From Chelydra serpentina (Eukaryota; Chordata; Testudines; Chelydridae), in NCBI GenBank assembly GCA_037349315.1, contig JBAIAC010000057.1, positions 10,819,501-10,883,500 on the forward strand: a DNA stretch of 64,000 nt, written 5' to 3'. Position 1 is the stretch's first letter, and every line of letters starts with the position of its first letter. Positions 36,901 to 45,244 of the stretch are shown one piece after another. A model generated the notes under the pieces. That model was not told the origin of the DNA. It saw only the letters and a program-made list of their open reading frames with translations, and did not search any database. A program made the position numbers and the translations under genes.

Positions 36901-37631
36901 GTGTGAGGTAGGATTCATTTCCTTAATGCAAGAGATTTTCTAGGGCCTCGGCTCTCCGGGCTGGCGTTTCTGATGGGCAGTCATAGCGATTTGCAAGAAC
37001 AGAAAAGAGGAAGAGGACAGCAGCTTTTTTGTGGGGTAAACTGGAGTCGAAGGGAAGTTGAGAAACACATGAGCCACTGCGCTGGGACTTATGGTGTATA
37101 CCAAGCCATTACCATTTTGCATATTAAAGACACCCCAATCCTCAATACACTGGCTAACGTTAATGTCACCCGTCACAGCGGCATCAGAGCCCCTTGCCAG
37201 GAAGATATTATTGGATCACACATTTCGCCTGGGTTCATACCCTGCTACATGCAAGTGACACCAGACCCAACACACAGCAGGTTTGAAAAGGGCAGACAGA
37301 CAGGGGGAAAAGCACAAGGGTGCGCAGGGGTCAGACACTTTACCGGCAGCCTTCCTGCAGAAGCAGATCGGATGGTTTTGATTTCAGGTCCATGAGGGGT
37401 AGCGTAGAGACAGCTGCCCCTAGGTGCGGGGGCGGTAGCCACACTTTGAGGGTACAGCTGCGTGAAATAGCTGGCTGGGATGGAGTGCATCGGAGGGCTG
37501 CCGAGGCTGGAAGTCACCAAGTCTGCAGAGCTCATCACAGGCATGACTTTCTTTTGCTGCTGCTGGAGGAGAGAGGCAATGGCGCAGCTCCCCCTTTCTG
37601 GGGCTGAAGACACTCCCTTGACTCTCAGCAT
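15759..37631 (-). CDS. E2F2: E2F2, transcription factor E2F2 (7 coding exons, complete)
   Basis: The seven exons join into one frame of 1260 bp (419 residues plus stop); human E2F2 is about 437 residues. E2F2 binds TTTSSCGC sites as a heterodimer with a DP protein and drives S-phase genes, and it is silenced by the retinoblastoma protein. Visible parts in order: an N-terminal region with a short glutamine run, a basic KRKLDLEG segment (NLS and cyclin-A-binding type), the winged-helix DNA-binding domain with [12 protein letters not shown], a leucine-rich dimerisation helix, the marked box ([11 protein letters not shown] to YLCPEE), and a C-terminal acidic RB-binding motif ([12 protein letters not shown], then [12 protein letters not shown]). 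The N-terminal ATPHGPE and the GRLP/AKRK junction single out E2F2 over E2F1 and E2F3. CDS exons: 37344-37631, 23264-23369, 22641-22860, 21243-21401, 20211-20325, 16919-17075, 15759-15973. All introns are GT-AG except intron 4. The proline/serine spacer before the last exon is shorter than in human. Confidence 0.95.
16206..16640. repeat. 75-bp tandem repeat in E2F2 intron 6
   Basis: Units begin CCTGGGAGCCCCACCCCACC at about 16207, 16282, 16351 and 16426 (spacing 75, 69 and 75 bp), and further unit sequence follows the MITE at 16585. The array is C-rich on the plus strand. Confidence 0.85.
16464..16584. mobile_element. hAT-like MITE inserted in the 75-bp array
   Basis: TIRs CAGGGCCGGCGC and GGCGCCGCCCCTG. 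Flanking octamers CCTGTGCC (16456-16463) and CCGGTGCC (16585-16592) differ by one base. Same family as 12614, with the internal GTTGCCTAGGGTGCCAGGAT. Confidence 0.85.
16919..17075 (-). CDS. E2F2: E2F2 coding exon 6
   Basis: 157 bp. Encodes [16 protein letters not shown] and YLCPEE, the end of the marked box, then a serine/aspartate-rich linker (DSPAKESS to DPSPGK). Leaves in phase 1 at GTAACG. The linker is clearly shorter than the corresponding human proline-rich stretch. Confidence 0.92.
17345..19845 (+). mobile_element. Decayed CR1 LINE ORF2, 5' truncated
   Basis: Lies antisense to E2F2 in intron 5. Pieces of CR1 ORF2 are readable in shifting frames: the endonuclease end (GNSDHN near 17.5 kb), then reverse transcriptase with [14 protein letters not shown] near 18.2 kb, NYRPVSLT near 18.37 kb, YLDFQK near 18.59 kb, and a degenerate catalytic block (FAEDTK in place of a YADD/FADD core) near 18.84 kb. 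It ends in the CR1 3' end GACCCAGTATGGGCGTTGTT. Multiple frameshifts; not active. Confidence 0.9.
19960..20110 (+). mobile_element. MIR/CORE-type SINE
   Basis: GGGTCAACTCCCAGCCACTG, then CCTCAGTTTCCCCATCTGTA and AAATGGGGATAG. Lies in E2F2 intron 5 close to exon 5. Confidence 0.8.
20211..20325 (-). CDS. E2F2: E2F2 coding exon 5 (marked box)
   Basis: 115 bp. The last base of an arginine codon is followed by [15 protein letters not shown], then [19 protein letters not shown], closing at GTGAGT in phase 0. It is joined to exon 4 by an AC-ending intron: the bases before the exon read CCCCCCAC, and an AG placement would break the frame. Confidence 0.93.
20326..21242 (-). other. E2F2: E2F2 intron 4, U12-type AT-AC intron
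   Basis: On the minus strand the intron opens ATATCCTT at 21242, the consensus minor-spliceosome AT-AC donor, and ends CCCCCCAC at 20326. A branch-site-like TGCCTTAAT lies just upstream of the acceptor, with its adenosines at about 20339-20340, some 13 nt from the intron end. With these borders the protein reads NQR-LAYVTY, exactly as expected. No GT-AG pair gives that junction. E2F genes are known carriers of minor introns. Confidence 0.9.
21243..21401 (-). CDS. E2F2: E2F2 coding exon 4 (dimerisation helix)
   Basis: 159 bp, phase 2 in and phase 2 out. Encodes GTGIFED followed by a leucine-rich helix ([16 protein letters not shown]) and HLTEDATNQ. There is no GT at the 3' end. The exon stops at ..CAGAG and the next bases are ATATCCTT, the U12-type AT-AC donor. 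Confidence 0.92.
22641..22860 (-). CDS. E2F2: E2F2 coding exon 3 (DNA-binding domain)
   Basis: 220 bp, phase 1 in and phase 2 out (donor GTAAGG). It opens with [18 protein letters not shown] and holds the E2F winged helix. The recognition helix [12 protein letters not shown], with the invariant RRxYD, is intact, and the exon ends at KNNIQW. This is the most strongly conserved exon and anchors the gene call. Confidence 0.97.
23264..23369 (-). CDS. E2F2: E2F2 coding exon 2
   Basis: 106 bp, entering in phase 0 after CAG and leaving in phase 1 at GTAAGT. Encodes [18 protein letters not shown] and continues to RIPSPK. The basic KRKLDLEG stretch corresponds to the nuclear-localisation and cyclin-A-binding (RxL-type) segment of E2F1-3. 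Confidence 0.93.
27560..27730 (-). mobile_element. MIR/CORE-type SINE, reverse
   Basis: Reversed MIR 3' half: CATTTTACAGATGGGAAAAC then TGACTTGCCCAGGGTCACC. Confidence 0.8.
29130..29340 (-). mobile_element. MIR/CORE-type SINE, reverse
   Basis: GATTTTACAGATGGTGAAAC, then GACTTGCCCAAGGTTACCC and a tRNA-related end (CACTAGGCCACACTGCTCTG). Confidence 0.8.
33449..33590. mobile_element. Probable MITE part with GTCTACACTT terminus
   Basis: ATGTCTACACTTCGAGCTGG, then GCTAGCTCTGATCAAGCTAG, a pattern of a turtle MITE with terminal GTCTACACTT. It leads into the long hairpin. Confidence 0.5.
33597..33786. repeat. Long inverted repeat (hairpin), 66-bp arms
   Basis: Arms 33597-33662 and 33721-33786 are reverse complements with four mismatches in 66, around a 58-bp loop. 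The arm contains GGCAGCTAGCTGCTTGCACT. Probably the centre of a palindromic MITE. It would fold strongly in E2F2 pre-mRNA. Confidence 0.9.
33795..33890 (-). mobile_element. tRNA-related SINE head, reverse
   Basis: The reverse strand reads GGTGGGTAAGGTGCTAGCCT, then GGAGACCTGGGTTC, the box A/box B region of a MIR-like SINE. Confidence 0.6.
34780..34990 (+). mobile_element. MIR/CORE-type SINE
   Basis: GGCAGTGTAGTCCAGTGGTC at the tRNA end, then GACCTAGGCCAAGTCACTTC and a decayed CATCTGTCACAG tail. Confidence 0.75.
35950..36060 (-). mobile_element. Old CR1 3' end, reverse
   Basis: CTACAGGCCATACCGCATCAGACCAATGGT-like text (35957-35987) then GACAGAGGCCAATAGCACATG, a diverged relative of the CR1 3' ends at 7.05 and 48.7 kb. 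Confidence 0.65.
36120..36260 (+). mobile_element. MIR/CORE-type SINE
   Basis: GACCACTTCTCCGTGCCTCA, then GTTTCTCCCTCTGTGAAATG and GGTATAATAATA. Confidence 0.75.
36417..36660. repeat. Inverted pair of one interspersed repeat
   Basis: 36417-36490 carries the forward order CTCCAAGGTGCCACAAATAC then CACAGACTATCACGGCTGCT. 36545-36660 carries the same element reversed (GTAGTAGCCGTGTTAGTCTG, then AGCACCTTAGTGACTAAC). A CA run lies between. Single forward copies of the family occur at 41095 and 56441. Confidence 0.8.
37344..37631 (-). CDS. E2F2: E2F2 coding exon 1
   Basis: Encodes residues 1-96. The start ATG (37629-37631) has GCC just before it, a good initiation context. A glutamine run (LLQQQQKK) lies near residues 21-28, then VMPVMSS, which aligns with human VPAMSP, and ATPHGPE. 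The exon ends after GRLP at a strong donor (GTAAAG). Reading through the donor would give a false VK, so the splice is placed by matching exon 2, which opens with AKRKLDLEG. Phase 0. Confidence 0.93.
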
Positions 37632-38499
37632 GGCAAAGTCCTTTCCGAGAAGCCCGGCTGGCAGGGGAGGGAGGGCAGAAATGTGGCACGGGCACGGCTT
37701 TACGGGGGGTGCTTAAAAACCAAGCTGCCGTTGAGGCCTGGGGGGCAGGCGGAGCGGTCGGAGGCCGCCCTTAGCATTGCTCGGCCATTTAAAACAGGGC
37801 GGATCACTGAGTGGCCCCCAGTTTCCAGTCTGAGGCGGCCTTAAAAAAAAAATCAAGCCGGAATTTTCGCTCTAACGCATCGCGGGAGGGAAGCACTAAG
37901 CCAGCCCCAGAAGAAAAGCGACTCTTTCCTTTCTCTCTCCTCATTGAGACAGAAAGCTGGGCACCCCCTCTCCTTTCTTCGGGGAAGATCCCGTCCCTGA
38001 CCGGCCAGACTTTGCAGCTGGCTGTTTTGATAAAAACAAACCCGATCCCAAGTTACTGTTTGGCTTCAGGGGCCCGGGGGTTTGCCGCGCTCAGACGCCC
38101 CTTCATTGACCCAAGCCTCAGCGGGCGGGTTATTGCAGGGGCTGGGGATCGGCTCCCCCCCCCGCCCACCCAAAAGCGTGTTGCATTTAAAAATAACAAA
38201 ATCACCCCCCTAAATCTCTGCTCCGGCTGCTCCTTCGCTCGAGGCCCCCAGCGCGGGGGGGTTGAGCAGCATCAAGCCCGGGGGAGCGGCGCCCCCAGCC
38301 CGGGCCCTGGATCCGGCCGAGGCCCCGCCACTGGCTTGCATGGAGCGGCTCCCGCCTTGCAAAGCTGGTGGGCGCGGCGGGGCTCGGCTCCCCCCGGCGG
38401 GGCTGCAGCGGGATGGGCCCGGATTGGAGCGGGGGGCGATGGCTGCGGGGCGGCCCCGGTTCTTTCTCTTTCCTTTTCTCCCGCGGCTCCGCTCGCTCC

Positions 38500-38524
38500 T
38501 TTTTTTTTTTTTTTTTTTTTTTTT
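38500..38524 (+). repeat. Homopolymer run of 25 T in the promoter
   Basis: An uninterrupted T25 tract (A25 in the gene's orientation) within the GC-rich E2F2 promoter, directly beside an E2F site. It could exclude nucleosomes or simply be a retroposed poly(A) scar. Confidence 0.9.
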
Positions 38525-38526
38525 AA

Positions 38527-38534
38527 GCGCCAAA
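38527..38534 (-). promoter_or_regulatory. E2F-binding site TTTGGCGC
   Basis: The minus strand reads TTTGGCGC, a perfect match to the E2F consensus TTTSSCGC. It lies next to a 25-base T run and 22 bp from a second E2F-type site, upstream of E2F2. This suggests autoregulation by E2F proteins. Confidence 0.6.
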
Positions 38535-38555
38535 CGACGTGCCGCGAAATTCGGA

Positions 38556-38569
38556 TTTCCCGCGGAAAA
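38556..38569. promoter_or_regulatory. Near-palindromic E2F site TTTCCCGCGGAAAA
   Basis: The plus strand reads TTTCCCGC, a consensus E2F site, running into a mirrored GCGGAAA half. It lies between the CCAAT box and the TTTGGCGC site in the E2F2 promoter. Confidence 0.6.
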
Positions 38570-38581
38570 GGCCGCGCCCTG

Positions 38582-38586
38582 ATTGG
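38582..38586 (-). promoter_or_regulatory. CCAAT box of E2F2 promoter
   Basis: ATTGG on the plus strand gives CCAAT on the transcribed orientation, in a GGCCAATCAG context matching the NF-Y consensus, just upstream of the two E2F sites. Confidence 0.55.
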
Positions 38587-39035
38587 CCGGCGCAACGCGG
38601 GCCGGGGCCCCGCCCACCGGATTCGATACTTTGTGCGGGGCGGGAGGCGGCTGCTCTTAAAGGGGCAGCGCGCCGCGCGCGCCCTTCTCCCGGGGGCTGG
38701 CTCGGCCTTGGGCTCGGCCCCTCCCCACGCGCCGGGTGGGCGGGGCAGTGGCGGGAAGGGGCGTGTCCATGCAAACAGAGAACTAGGGGCTGTCTGCAGC
38801 CCTCCGCCCCACGAGTTAAACCGACCTGGGCTGGGACCAGCTGTCAGATCTGTGGCTGGGGGAAGCCTATGGTGGGGGCGCTCTTATGCAAAGGCTGCTC
38901 CGCCCATGCATCCCGCTGGGACGTGCTGTTGTTGCAAACAAAGCCCTGAAGCCGTCAGCCGGAAAGCAACGGGTAGCTGGGTTTCATAATGGCGCGGCAG
39001 CATGGCCCACAGGACTCTGATCCCACCAGGAAATG

Positions 39036-39160
39036 CAGGGGCGCTGGAACAGTGTATATAGTGGGGGGTGCTGAGAGCCATTGAACCAAACTGTAAACCC
39101 TGGATAGGATGGAAACCAGGTCATGCCGGGGGTGCAGCCCCATTAGCTCCAGCACCTCTG
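39036..39160. mobile_element. hAT-like MITE, CAGGGGCGCTGGAAC family
   Basis: TIRs CAGGGGCGCTGGAAC and AGCTCCAGCACCTCTG; the body includes CATTGAACCAAACTGTAAAC. Flanking octamers AGGAAATG and GGCAAATG agree at 6 of 8. Confidence 0.75.
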
Positions 39161-39965
39161 GGCAAATGTGCCCTTTGGAGACTCTTTGGGGTAGGGATTG
39201 TCTTGTTTGTACAGCACCTAACACGATGGCACCCTGATCCTGACTGAGGGCTCAGGAAACTATTGCAATGCAAATCGACAGAGGCCGCTCTAATTCTAGG
39301 CAAGCTATGTAGCTGCCTAGGTTGGGCAATTTCTGGGCAGCTGCCTAGGGCACCCAGACCAAATTTGGAGTGGACGTGCAACCCCCTGCACCAGCTCACA
39401 ATGCCACTGGCTCAAATTTGGCCCGGCCACCCCTTTGTTGTGGCGGAGGGGCAGCCGGGCCAAATCTGAGTGAGTCGGGGGCAGCCCACTGAAGAGTTGC
39501 CTAGAGCAGCAGAGTGGGTTCAGAAGCCGCTGCAAATAGGAACTAATAATCAGTCGCATGCCATGGTGAGCTCATATGTCTCAAGAACATAAAGCAGAAA
39601 CCCCGGAGAGCAGATTAATGTGGCCTTATGTGGTAAGGAAGGCAACTGGGTTTGACCCGAACACCTATTCATTGTTATTCTGGGAGGAATCCTTTATGCT
39701 GCACAGCCCTACCCTTTGCAGTCGTATATGTGGGGAGGGGTTGTGGGCAGAGCCATCCCTTGGGTAGGGCAAATCGGGGCGACTGCTCCAGGCTCCACGC
39801 TTTGGGGGCGGGGGGAGGCATGGGCTGGTGCGATTGGCCAGCGCAGTCGGCTCCAGAAGAGACGAATCTGTCACTTCCACCCCGGGCCCCGCACCCCCCG
39901 CAGGGACGGCCCTGGTTGGGGGCTAGTTTAAATGAGTGGTTCTCAATCTTTTCCATACTGGGCCA

Positions 39966-40090
39966 TAAGTGCTGGAACTAGGGGCTGCCACATCCCCTAG
40001 CTTGAAGCGGTCTCCATGATATACAGGGTTTACAGTTTGGTTCATTGGCTCTCAACACCCCCACTATACAAATTGTTCCAGCACCCCTGC
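39966..40090. mobile_element. hAT-like MITE, same family, reverse
   Basis: Begins near AAGTGCTGGAACTAGGGGCT and ends TTGTTCCAGCACCCCTG; GTTTACAGTTTGGTTCATTG is the reversed body of the 39036 copy. Confidence 0.75.
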
Positions 40091-41094
40091 CCTCGGCTCC
40101 CCTTTTCTGCGCCAGGACACCCACGCACACACATTCCTCTCCCGTTTAGCCTCTTTGTTCTGTGCTTGTACAGCTCCTAGTACAATGGGGCACTGGTCCA
40201 ATATATAAACAGAAATAGCCAAGACAACCCTCGCATTTAGCAATATACTTAGAGTGGAGTGGTCTCCAACTTCCCACACCTGTTCCTGACCCCTGGGTCG
40301 AGAAGCCCCGGCTTAGGTACTAGGTCTCCTAGGCTGTCTGGCTAATACACTTCTCCATGCAGACACAAGTCACATGGATCTTTTAATTTTTACTGGCAAC
40401 AACATCGAAATAAAATATTCTATCCCCCCACCTCTGCCACAGGAGATGATTCCTAATTACTTGTGGGTGCCCAAGTGAGCAGGCTAGAAATTGTCCCTGG
40501 TCATTAGTGATGTAAGTGATGCTTTGGTTCGTATCTTTCCCATTCGCTGTTTCCTGCCTGATTGATTGCTTCTTCGGGGAGGCTTTGTTATTTACAATTT
40601 TCAGGAAGGATTTTTAGGGTTGTTTTAGCTTCAGGGGAAGTGTGTGTCTACAAAGCCCTTATTATGTATCATTTCAGTAAATATGCAATAAATATTATTT
40701 CTATTGCTTGTTGTTGTTGCAGTAACATCTATAGGCCCAAACTGACATCTGCACCCAAGTGTACTGGGAACTCTGCAGATGTGCTAAAACAAAAAGTCCC
40801 TGCCTTAAAGTGCTTCGGAGCACAAACAGAAGGAGGAGTGACTTGCCCGAGGTCAGCAGCAGATGGTGGAATAGATCCCAAGTCTCTTGCTTCCTAAGCC
40901 TGTGCCCAAGCCACTAGAAACACCAATTCCCCAACACCTAGCTGTTGGGCCATGTTTCACCTAGACAGGTGGATCAGCTGAGACAGGTATGGGCCAATGT
41001 CTCACCACTGCCCTCTACTGGCTGGAACGCAAAAATCTGCCTGTTTGACATCATTTCACCCTGCACCGGCTGGGCCAGAAGGCAGACATTTGGG

Positions 41095-41220
41095 TTCTAA
41101 CCCACGAAAGCTTATGCTGAAATAAATTTGTTAGTCTCTAAGGTGCCACAAGTATTTCTTTCTTTCTTATTTTCTTTTTGCTGACACAGACTAACACGGC
41201 TACTACACTGTAACATTTCA
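41095..41220 (+). repeat. Interspersed repeat ending GACTAACACGGCTACTAC
   Basis: CCACGAAAGCTTATGCTGAA, TTGTTAGTCTCTAAGGTGCC and CACAGACTAACACGGCTACT in order. This is the best-preserved copy of the family also found at 36.4-36.66 and 56.44 kb. Confidence 0.8.
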
Positions 41221-41659
41221 AACCCAGGTGCCTAAAACTGGTCTCCTAAATCCTAAACAGAAGACTGATTTGTAGAGGTCCCAGCCCCCCGGGGAGGTCA
41301 GGAGGTCACCATCAAAGCTTCTGTTTAGGTGCCCATTAGAAGACAGCTTATAGATTTGACAAATTTGGCCATAAACTAGTGTAGCAAATGGAGAGTCTTG
41401 GTTAGCTCAAAGAGAAAAGGCTTGCGTCCCCTCCCCAAGCCAGGCCAGCAAATGGGACATTCTCTCTCCCCTCTGTCCGTGATCAAGCCAAATGCCATTG
41501 CTCTCATTCCCCAGTCAGGTAGGGGGAATAGACCACTTTTCCACAGGCAGCTAGATTTCAAATTAGGTTCTCTTATGAGGTGACATGACTGTCCCAAGTT
41601 TCAGACTGTGGTCTTCTTCGCTCCTGCCTGGATTGTTAGCTCTTTGGGGCAAAGCCTGT

Positions 41660-41915
41660 CTCTGTGGCCAGGTCTACACAAGAAAAGTAGGTCAGCAAAA
41701 CTACGTCACTCAGGGGTATGAAAAACCGAAGTCCTCGTGCAGACAGCACTAGGTCATTGGAAAAATTCATCCATCATCCTAGCTCCTCGCTCTCAGGGAG
41801 ATGGATTCCCTACACCAACGGCAGAGCCCCTCCCATCACCATAGGTCCTGTCTACAATGAAGCACTACAGTGGCCCAGCTGTGCCCCTTGTAGCGTAGAC
41901 AAGCCCTTTGTGTGT
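41660..41915. mobile_element. Probable MITE with GGTCTACAC termini
   Basis: Left end CCAGGTCTACACAAG, right end CTTGTAGCGTAGACAAG: inverted ends of a GTCTACAC-type element. The target duplication is not clear. Confidence 0.55.
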
Positions 41916-41929
41916 GTAGATCCATCCTC

Positions 41930-42130
41930 TTTGGAACCCCCTTTCAGGTAGTTGAAAGCAGCTATCAAATCCCCCCTCATTCTTCTCTTCTGCAGACTAA
42001 ATAACCCCAATTCCCTCAGCCTCTCCTCATAAGTCATGTGCCCCAGCCCCCTAATCATTTTTGTTGCCCTCCGCTGGACTCTTTCCAATTTTTCTACGTC
42101 CATCGTGTAGTGTGGGGCCTTCCTCATACA
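41930..42130 (-). mobile_element. CR1 LINE fragment, antisense
   Basis: The minus-strand frame reads [18 protein letters not shown] and [19 protein letters not shown], the conserved end of CR1 ORF2. No gene of its own. Confidence 0.85.
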
Positions 42131-42569
42131 ATACCTGTGCAAAGCAGACTAGCAGATTGTCCATCTGTTGATGGCCACATCACGAGGTGCTGAGCGCTCT
42201 CAACTTTTCAGGGTCAGGGCTGGAGCGATCAATGTCTCCAATCTCCCACCCGCCTGGAAGAACTCTGTGTTTCACTTAAGGGCCTGGCTACCGTGCTTGA
42301 CTGCAGCTCGTTTAGACGTACAGAAACTAGCTTTACTCTAGCTAGCAGGAGCACCAGCAGCTGTGACGCCGCGTTCGAAACCCACCCGAAGCCCTGGATA
42401 ATTACTCACGGGGCTAGCCCACACGGAAGCCCATGCTGCCGCAGCTCTGCTCCTCCAGAACCCAAGCTCGCTGGATTAAAGCTATTTTAGATATGTCTGC
42501 ACAAGCTGCGGTCATGCTGTGACCTGAGCTACATGGAAAAAATCATTACCAAGAAGCAGGTCAACTAGG

Positions 42570-43880
42570 AGGTGTCCTATCACCCCCCCACCCCCCGAGT
42601 CAAACCACTTTCCAAACCTTCCCACACCACATGGATTTTAGCAAGTGGTACGAGGAATCTGCTTTTGCCCACCCCCACCATCTCTGCCATTTGGCCAGGC
42701 AACATAGTGGCCTTTGGGACCACACTCTGCTTAACCAGAGAGATCTGGGCCCCTGTATCCTTCTGCCCCAAGTATTCCCGGCCATTAATTTTGACAACCT
42801 TAACGTGCTCCATGTCTGGTTCCGCAGAGGCTAACCTCACAGAACCAGTATGATCGGTTCCAATGGCTTGGGGAGTTGTGTGTTGTGGACAGCAGAACTA
42901 ACATGAGCTATTGGTTGCCTGCTTCCTCCTAACACAGGGCATCTATTCCTCAAGTGATCAGTGGAATTACACCGATAGCACATTTTGGGCTCTTCTGCTT
43001 TTACAGGAGATTTGGGATGAGGGTTAGAGGAATGGTTTGGGGGAGGTGAGTGCCCAGCCTCCCACCTACCCTCCTTGCTAGGGATAAAATGGGATCCTCC
43101 CTTCCCACCAGCTGTAAAAGCCTTTCAATGGTTTGCTTTCAATAGATGCCTGGCTCTGTTCAAAAGCATCAGCTAGAGATGCCGTCTCATCCACAGACTT
43201 CACATTTTTGTCCCATAGACAGTGCTTTATATCCGCCTTACATATGCTTAGGAAATGCTCTTGAGCCACAAGATCAAACATTCCCTCAAAGCTTTGTCCC
43301 TCACCCATTTTCCCATCAAATCTTTCATTTTGTTCACATATTCCCCATTACTTGTACCAACATCCCTCTTAAGATCCCCAAATTTAACTCTCTATGTTTC
43401 GGGGATATCGGAAACCTTTCAAAACTGTGTTTTTAAATTTACAATAGTCTAAAGCATCCTCAATGGGAATTTCAATGAATACTCTTAGAGCTTTACCAGT
43501 TAATTTTGCAATGAGGGTAGGAATCCTCTTGATATCAGGGATTTCATGCACTGCACACGGCCTTTCAAAGGTGGTCAGATATTCAGCAATATCATCTGCC
43601 TCATTGTATGCAGGACATAAATTGTCCCAATTGTGGGTTTTTGGATTTCGCTGGGTTCTGTTTCTGCTTCTCTAGCAAGTCCAGTTGGTGTTTTCGCTCT
43701 CTCTCTCTCTTTCCCCCCGCTTCTCCTTTATCGCCAGTTCTAATAGTCTCTGGTGCTCCCTCTCCTTTTCTGCACCCTGCAGCCTAAAAAGCTCCAACTT
43801 CGCAATCGCTTCACTGCTTTCAGTCATTTTCCTGCTTTTCTGTCCCTACTTCCTTTTCCCGAAATAAGCAAACAGAAAAT
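42570..43880 (-). mobile_element. Ty3/Gypsy remnant: gag, zinc knuckle, start of protease
   Basis: In minus orientation a gag-like region (glutamate/arginine-rich start near 43.83 kb, then a capsid-like helix region to 43.08 kb) is followed by a CCHC zinc knuckle with spacing C-x2-C-x4-H-x4-C at about 42.94-42.99 kb. A retropepsin segment with the DTGA active-site motif lies near 42.75 kb. Reverse transcriptase and integrase are absent: the element is cut off near 42.57 kb. Frames are broken, so it is not functional. Confidence 0.8.
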
Positions 43881-44017
43881 AACAAACCGGTAGCCTCCTC
43901 CTGACTGTCCTCAGCCACCACACTTAAAGCCTCACTTAAAATCTTTACACCAGTGTATGAAGTGCAAATTTTGCTCAGTACAACATGCTGAGTATTTCAC
44001 CCTGCTCGCTGCATCAC

Positions 44018-45164
44018 TGTGACGGGATCCCTGGGGTGCAGCATGGGACCATGGGACCGTGGTCTCTCACAATGCCTTGCTAGTGACCAGCAACAAACCC
44101 CTCCAGGTGCTGTGATCACTCAGTACAACCGCATGTGGATCCCCCCACACCCAACTAGATTGCATGAATGCTCCCAGAGCCACTCATGAATCTCACAGAG
44201 AAAGGCACCAGAGCCAAATCCCCTCAGCTCCCAGAACTGTACCTCAGGAATATACTATCTTGCACTGCTCAAGATGAGCAATGCAGATCTATTAATTGGT
44301 TCACCACTTCATCAATGGAAAGTGGATATACACCAGCCTTTGCATAACCTGAAAGATTTGCCACACACTTCATACAAACTCACTGGTAAAGATAAAGAAG
44401 TTCAACACATTTACTGACTACAAACGATAGATTTTAAGTGACTATAAGTGTTAGGCAAAAAGTCAGAGTTAGTTACCAAAATAAAATAAAATATAAGCAT
44501 GCAGTCTAAACTCTCAACTCTATTAGACTGGGCAACATGTAGATTAAGCAGTTTCTTACCCCACTGGATACTGCAGTCCTTAATATACAAATTTGTCCCT
44601 TCAATCTGGGCCAGGCTCCTCTGTTGGAGTCCCAAGTCTTGTTCAGTGTCCTTGTTGCTTGCAGTGTAGGTGGGTGAAGGAGAAAGGCCCAGCATGTGAC
44701 CACTGTGTCTGTTTTATAGCCTCAGACCCATGTGCTTGGGGAGCACAAGTCCAGGCAAGGCGGGGGGTATTGCTGAGTCTCCAGGCCAGGCTGAGCAATT
44801 CCCCTGGTGTGGCCTCATGCAGGTGGGTCATTGAATTGTAGCTCCCTTGTTGGACAACGGTTGTTGATGGGTTGTTTGTCACCCTGCCCGGGTGTTGGTC
44901 ACTTTCCTTGCTGCTGCCTCTGGGGAGCTAATATCTGGCTGCTTCCCCAACTTACAGCATGCTTTAGTGACAACCATACAACACAATTCTCATAACTTAA
45001 TATGCATTATTGATATACATATATGGCTAGAGACATGACTTTCAGCAGATCAAAGCCTTTACCCGGATACCTCACACGGCCTGCTTTATATGTAAGATCA
45101 CAATGATATAAAAATGAGGAATATGGGGGTTACAGGACGCTCCCCCAAGGTACAGAATGTCACA
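44018..45164 (-). mobile_element. Probable Gypsy 5' LTR
   Basis: A 1147-bp block opening TGTGAC and closing GTCACA, so the ends are mutually inverted TG..CA as in LTRs. It lies directly 5' (minus orientation) of the gag remnant with a leader of about 190 bp. No standard primer-binding site was recognised and no second LTR is in the window to compare. Confidence 0.6.
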
Positions 45165-45244
45165 CATACCCTGTGACTGCAGTGTAGGCATCCTTTAGAC
45201 GCAAACACTGAACAAGGTGAAATGGGAACATAACGGCCACAGAA

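Larger units (their letters stand above)
23370..37343 (-). other. E2F2: E2F2 intron 1 (14 kb)
   Basis: The largest intron. It shows no recognisable coding exons on either strand. It holds MIR-type SINEs (27.6, 29.2, 34.8 and 36.2 kb), a long hairpin at 33.6-33.8 kb, a CR1 fragment at 36.0 kb, an inverted repeat pair at 36.4-36.66 kb and a moderately CpG-rich segment at 24.55-25.1 kb. Confidence 0.85.
37900..38770 (-). promoter_or_regulatory. E2F2: E2F2 CpG-island promoter
   Basis: A strongly GC- and CpG-rich block directly upstream of E2F2 exon 1. It holds GC boxes (GGGCGGGGC at 38738-38746; GCCCCGCCCA near 38607), a CCAAT box and at least two E2F-type sites, described separately. No TATA box is evident, so dispersed initiation is likely. 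The transcription start cannot be fixed from sequence. Confidence 0.7.
38771..42560. other. Intergenic between E2F2 and the Gypsy remnant
   Basis: Apart from the listed MITEs and CR1 fragment, no coding exon is seen. 39295-39375 has CAGCTGCCTAGGGCACCC, a relative of the 12614/16464 MITE body. Confidence 0.5.

Noticed and set aside
37811..38989. 392-codon plus-strand open frame upstream of E2F2
   Set aside because: It lies across a CpG island and a T25 run, is rich in A, G, P and R as expected from GC-rich DNA, and matches no family I know. Chance open frame.
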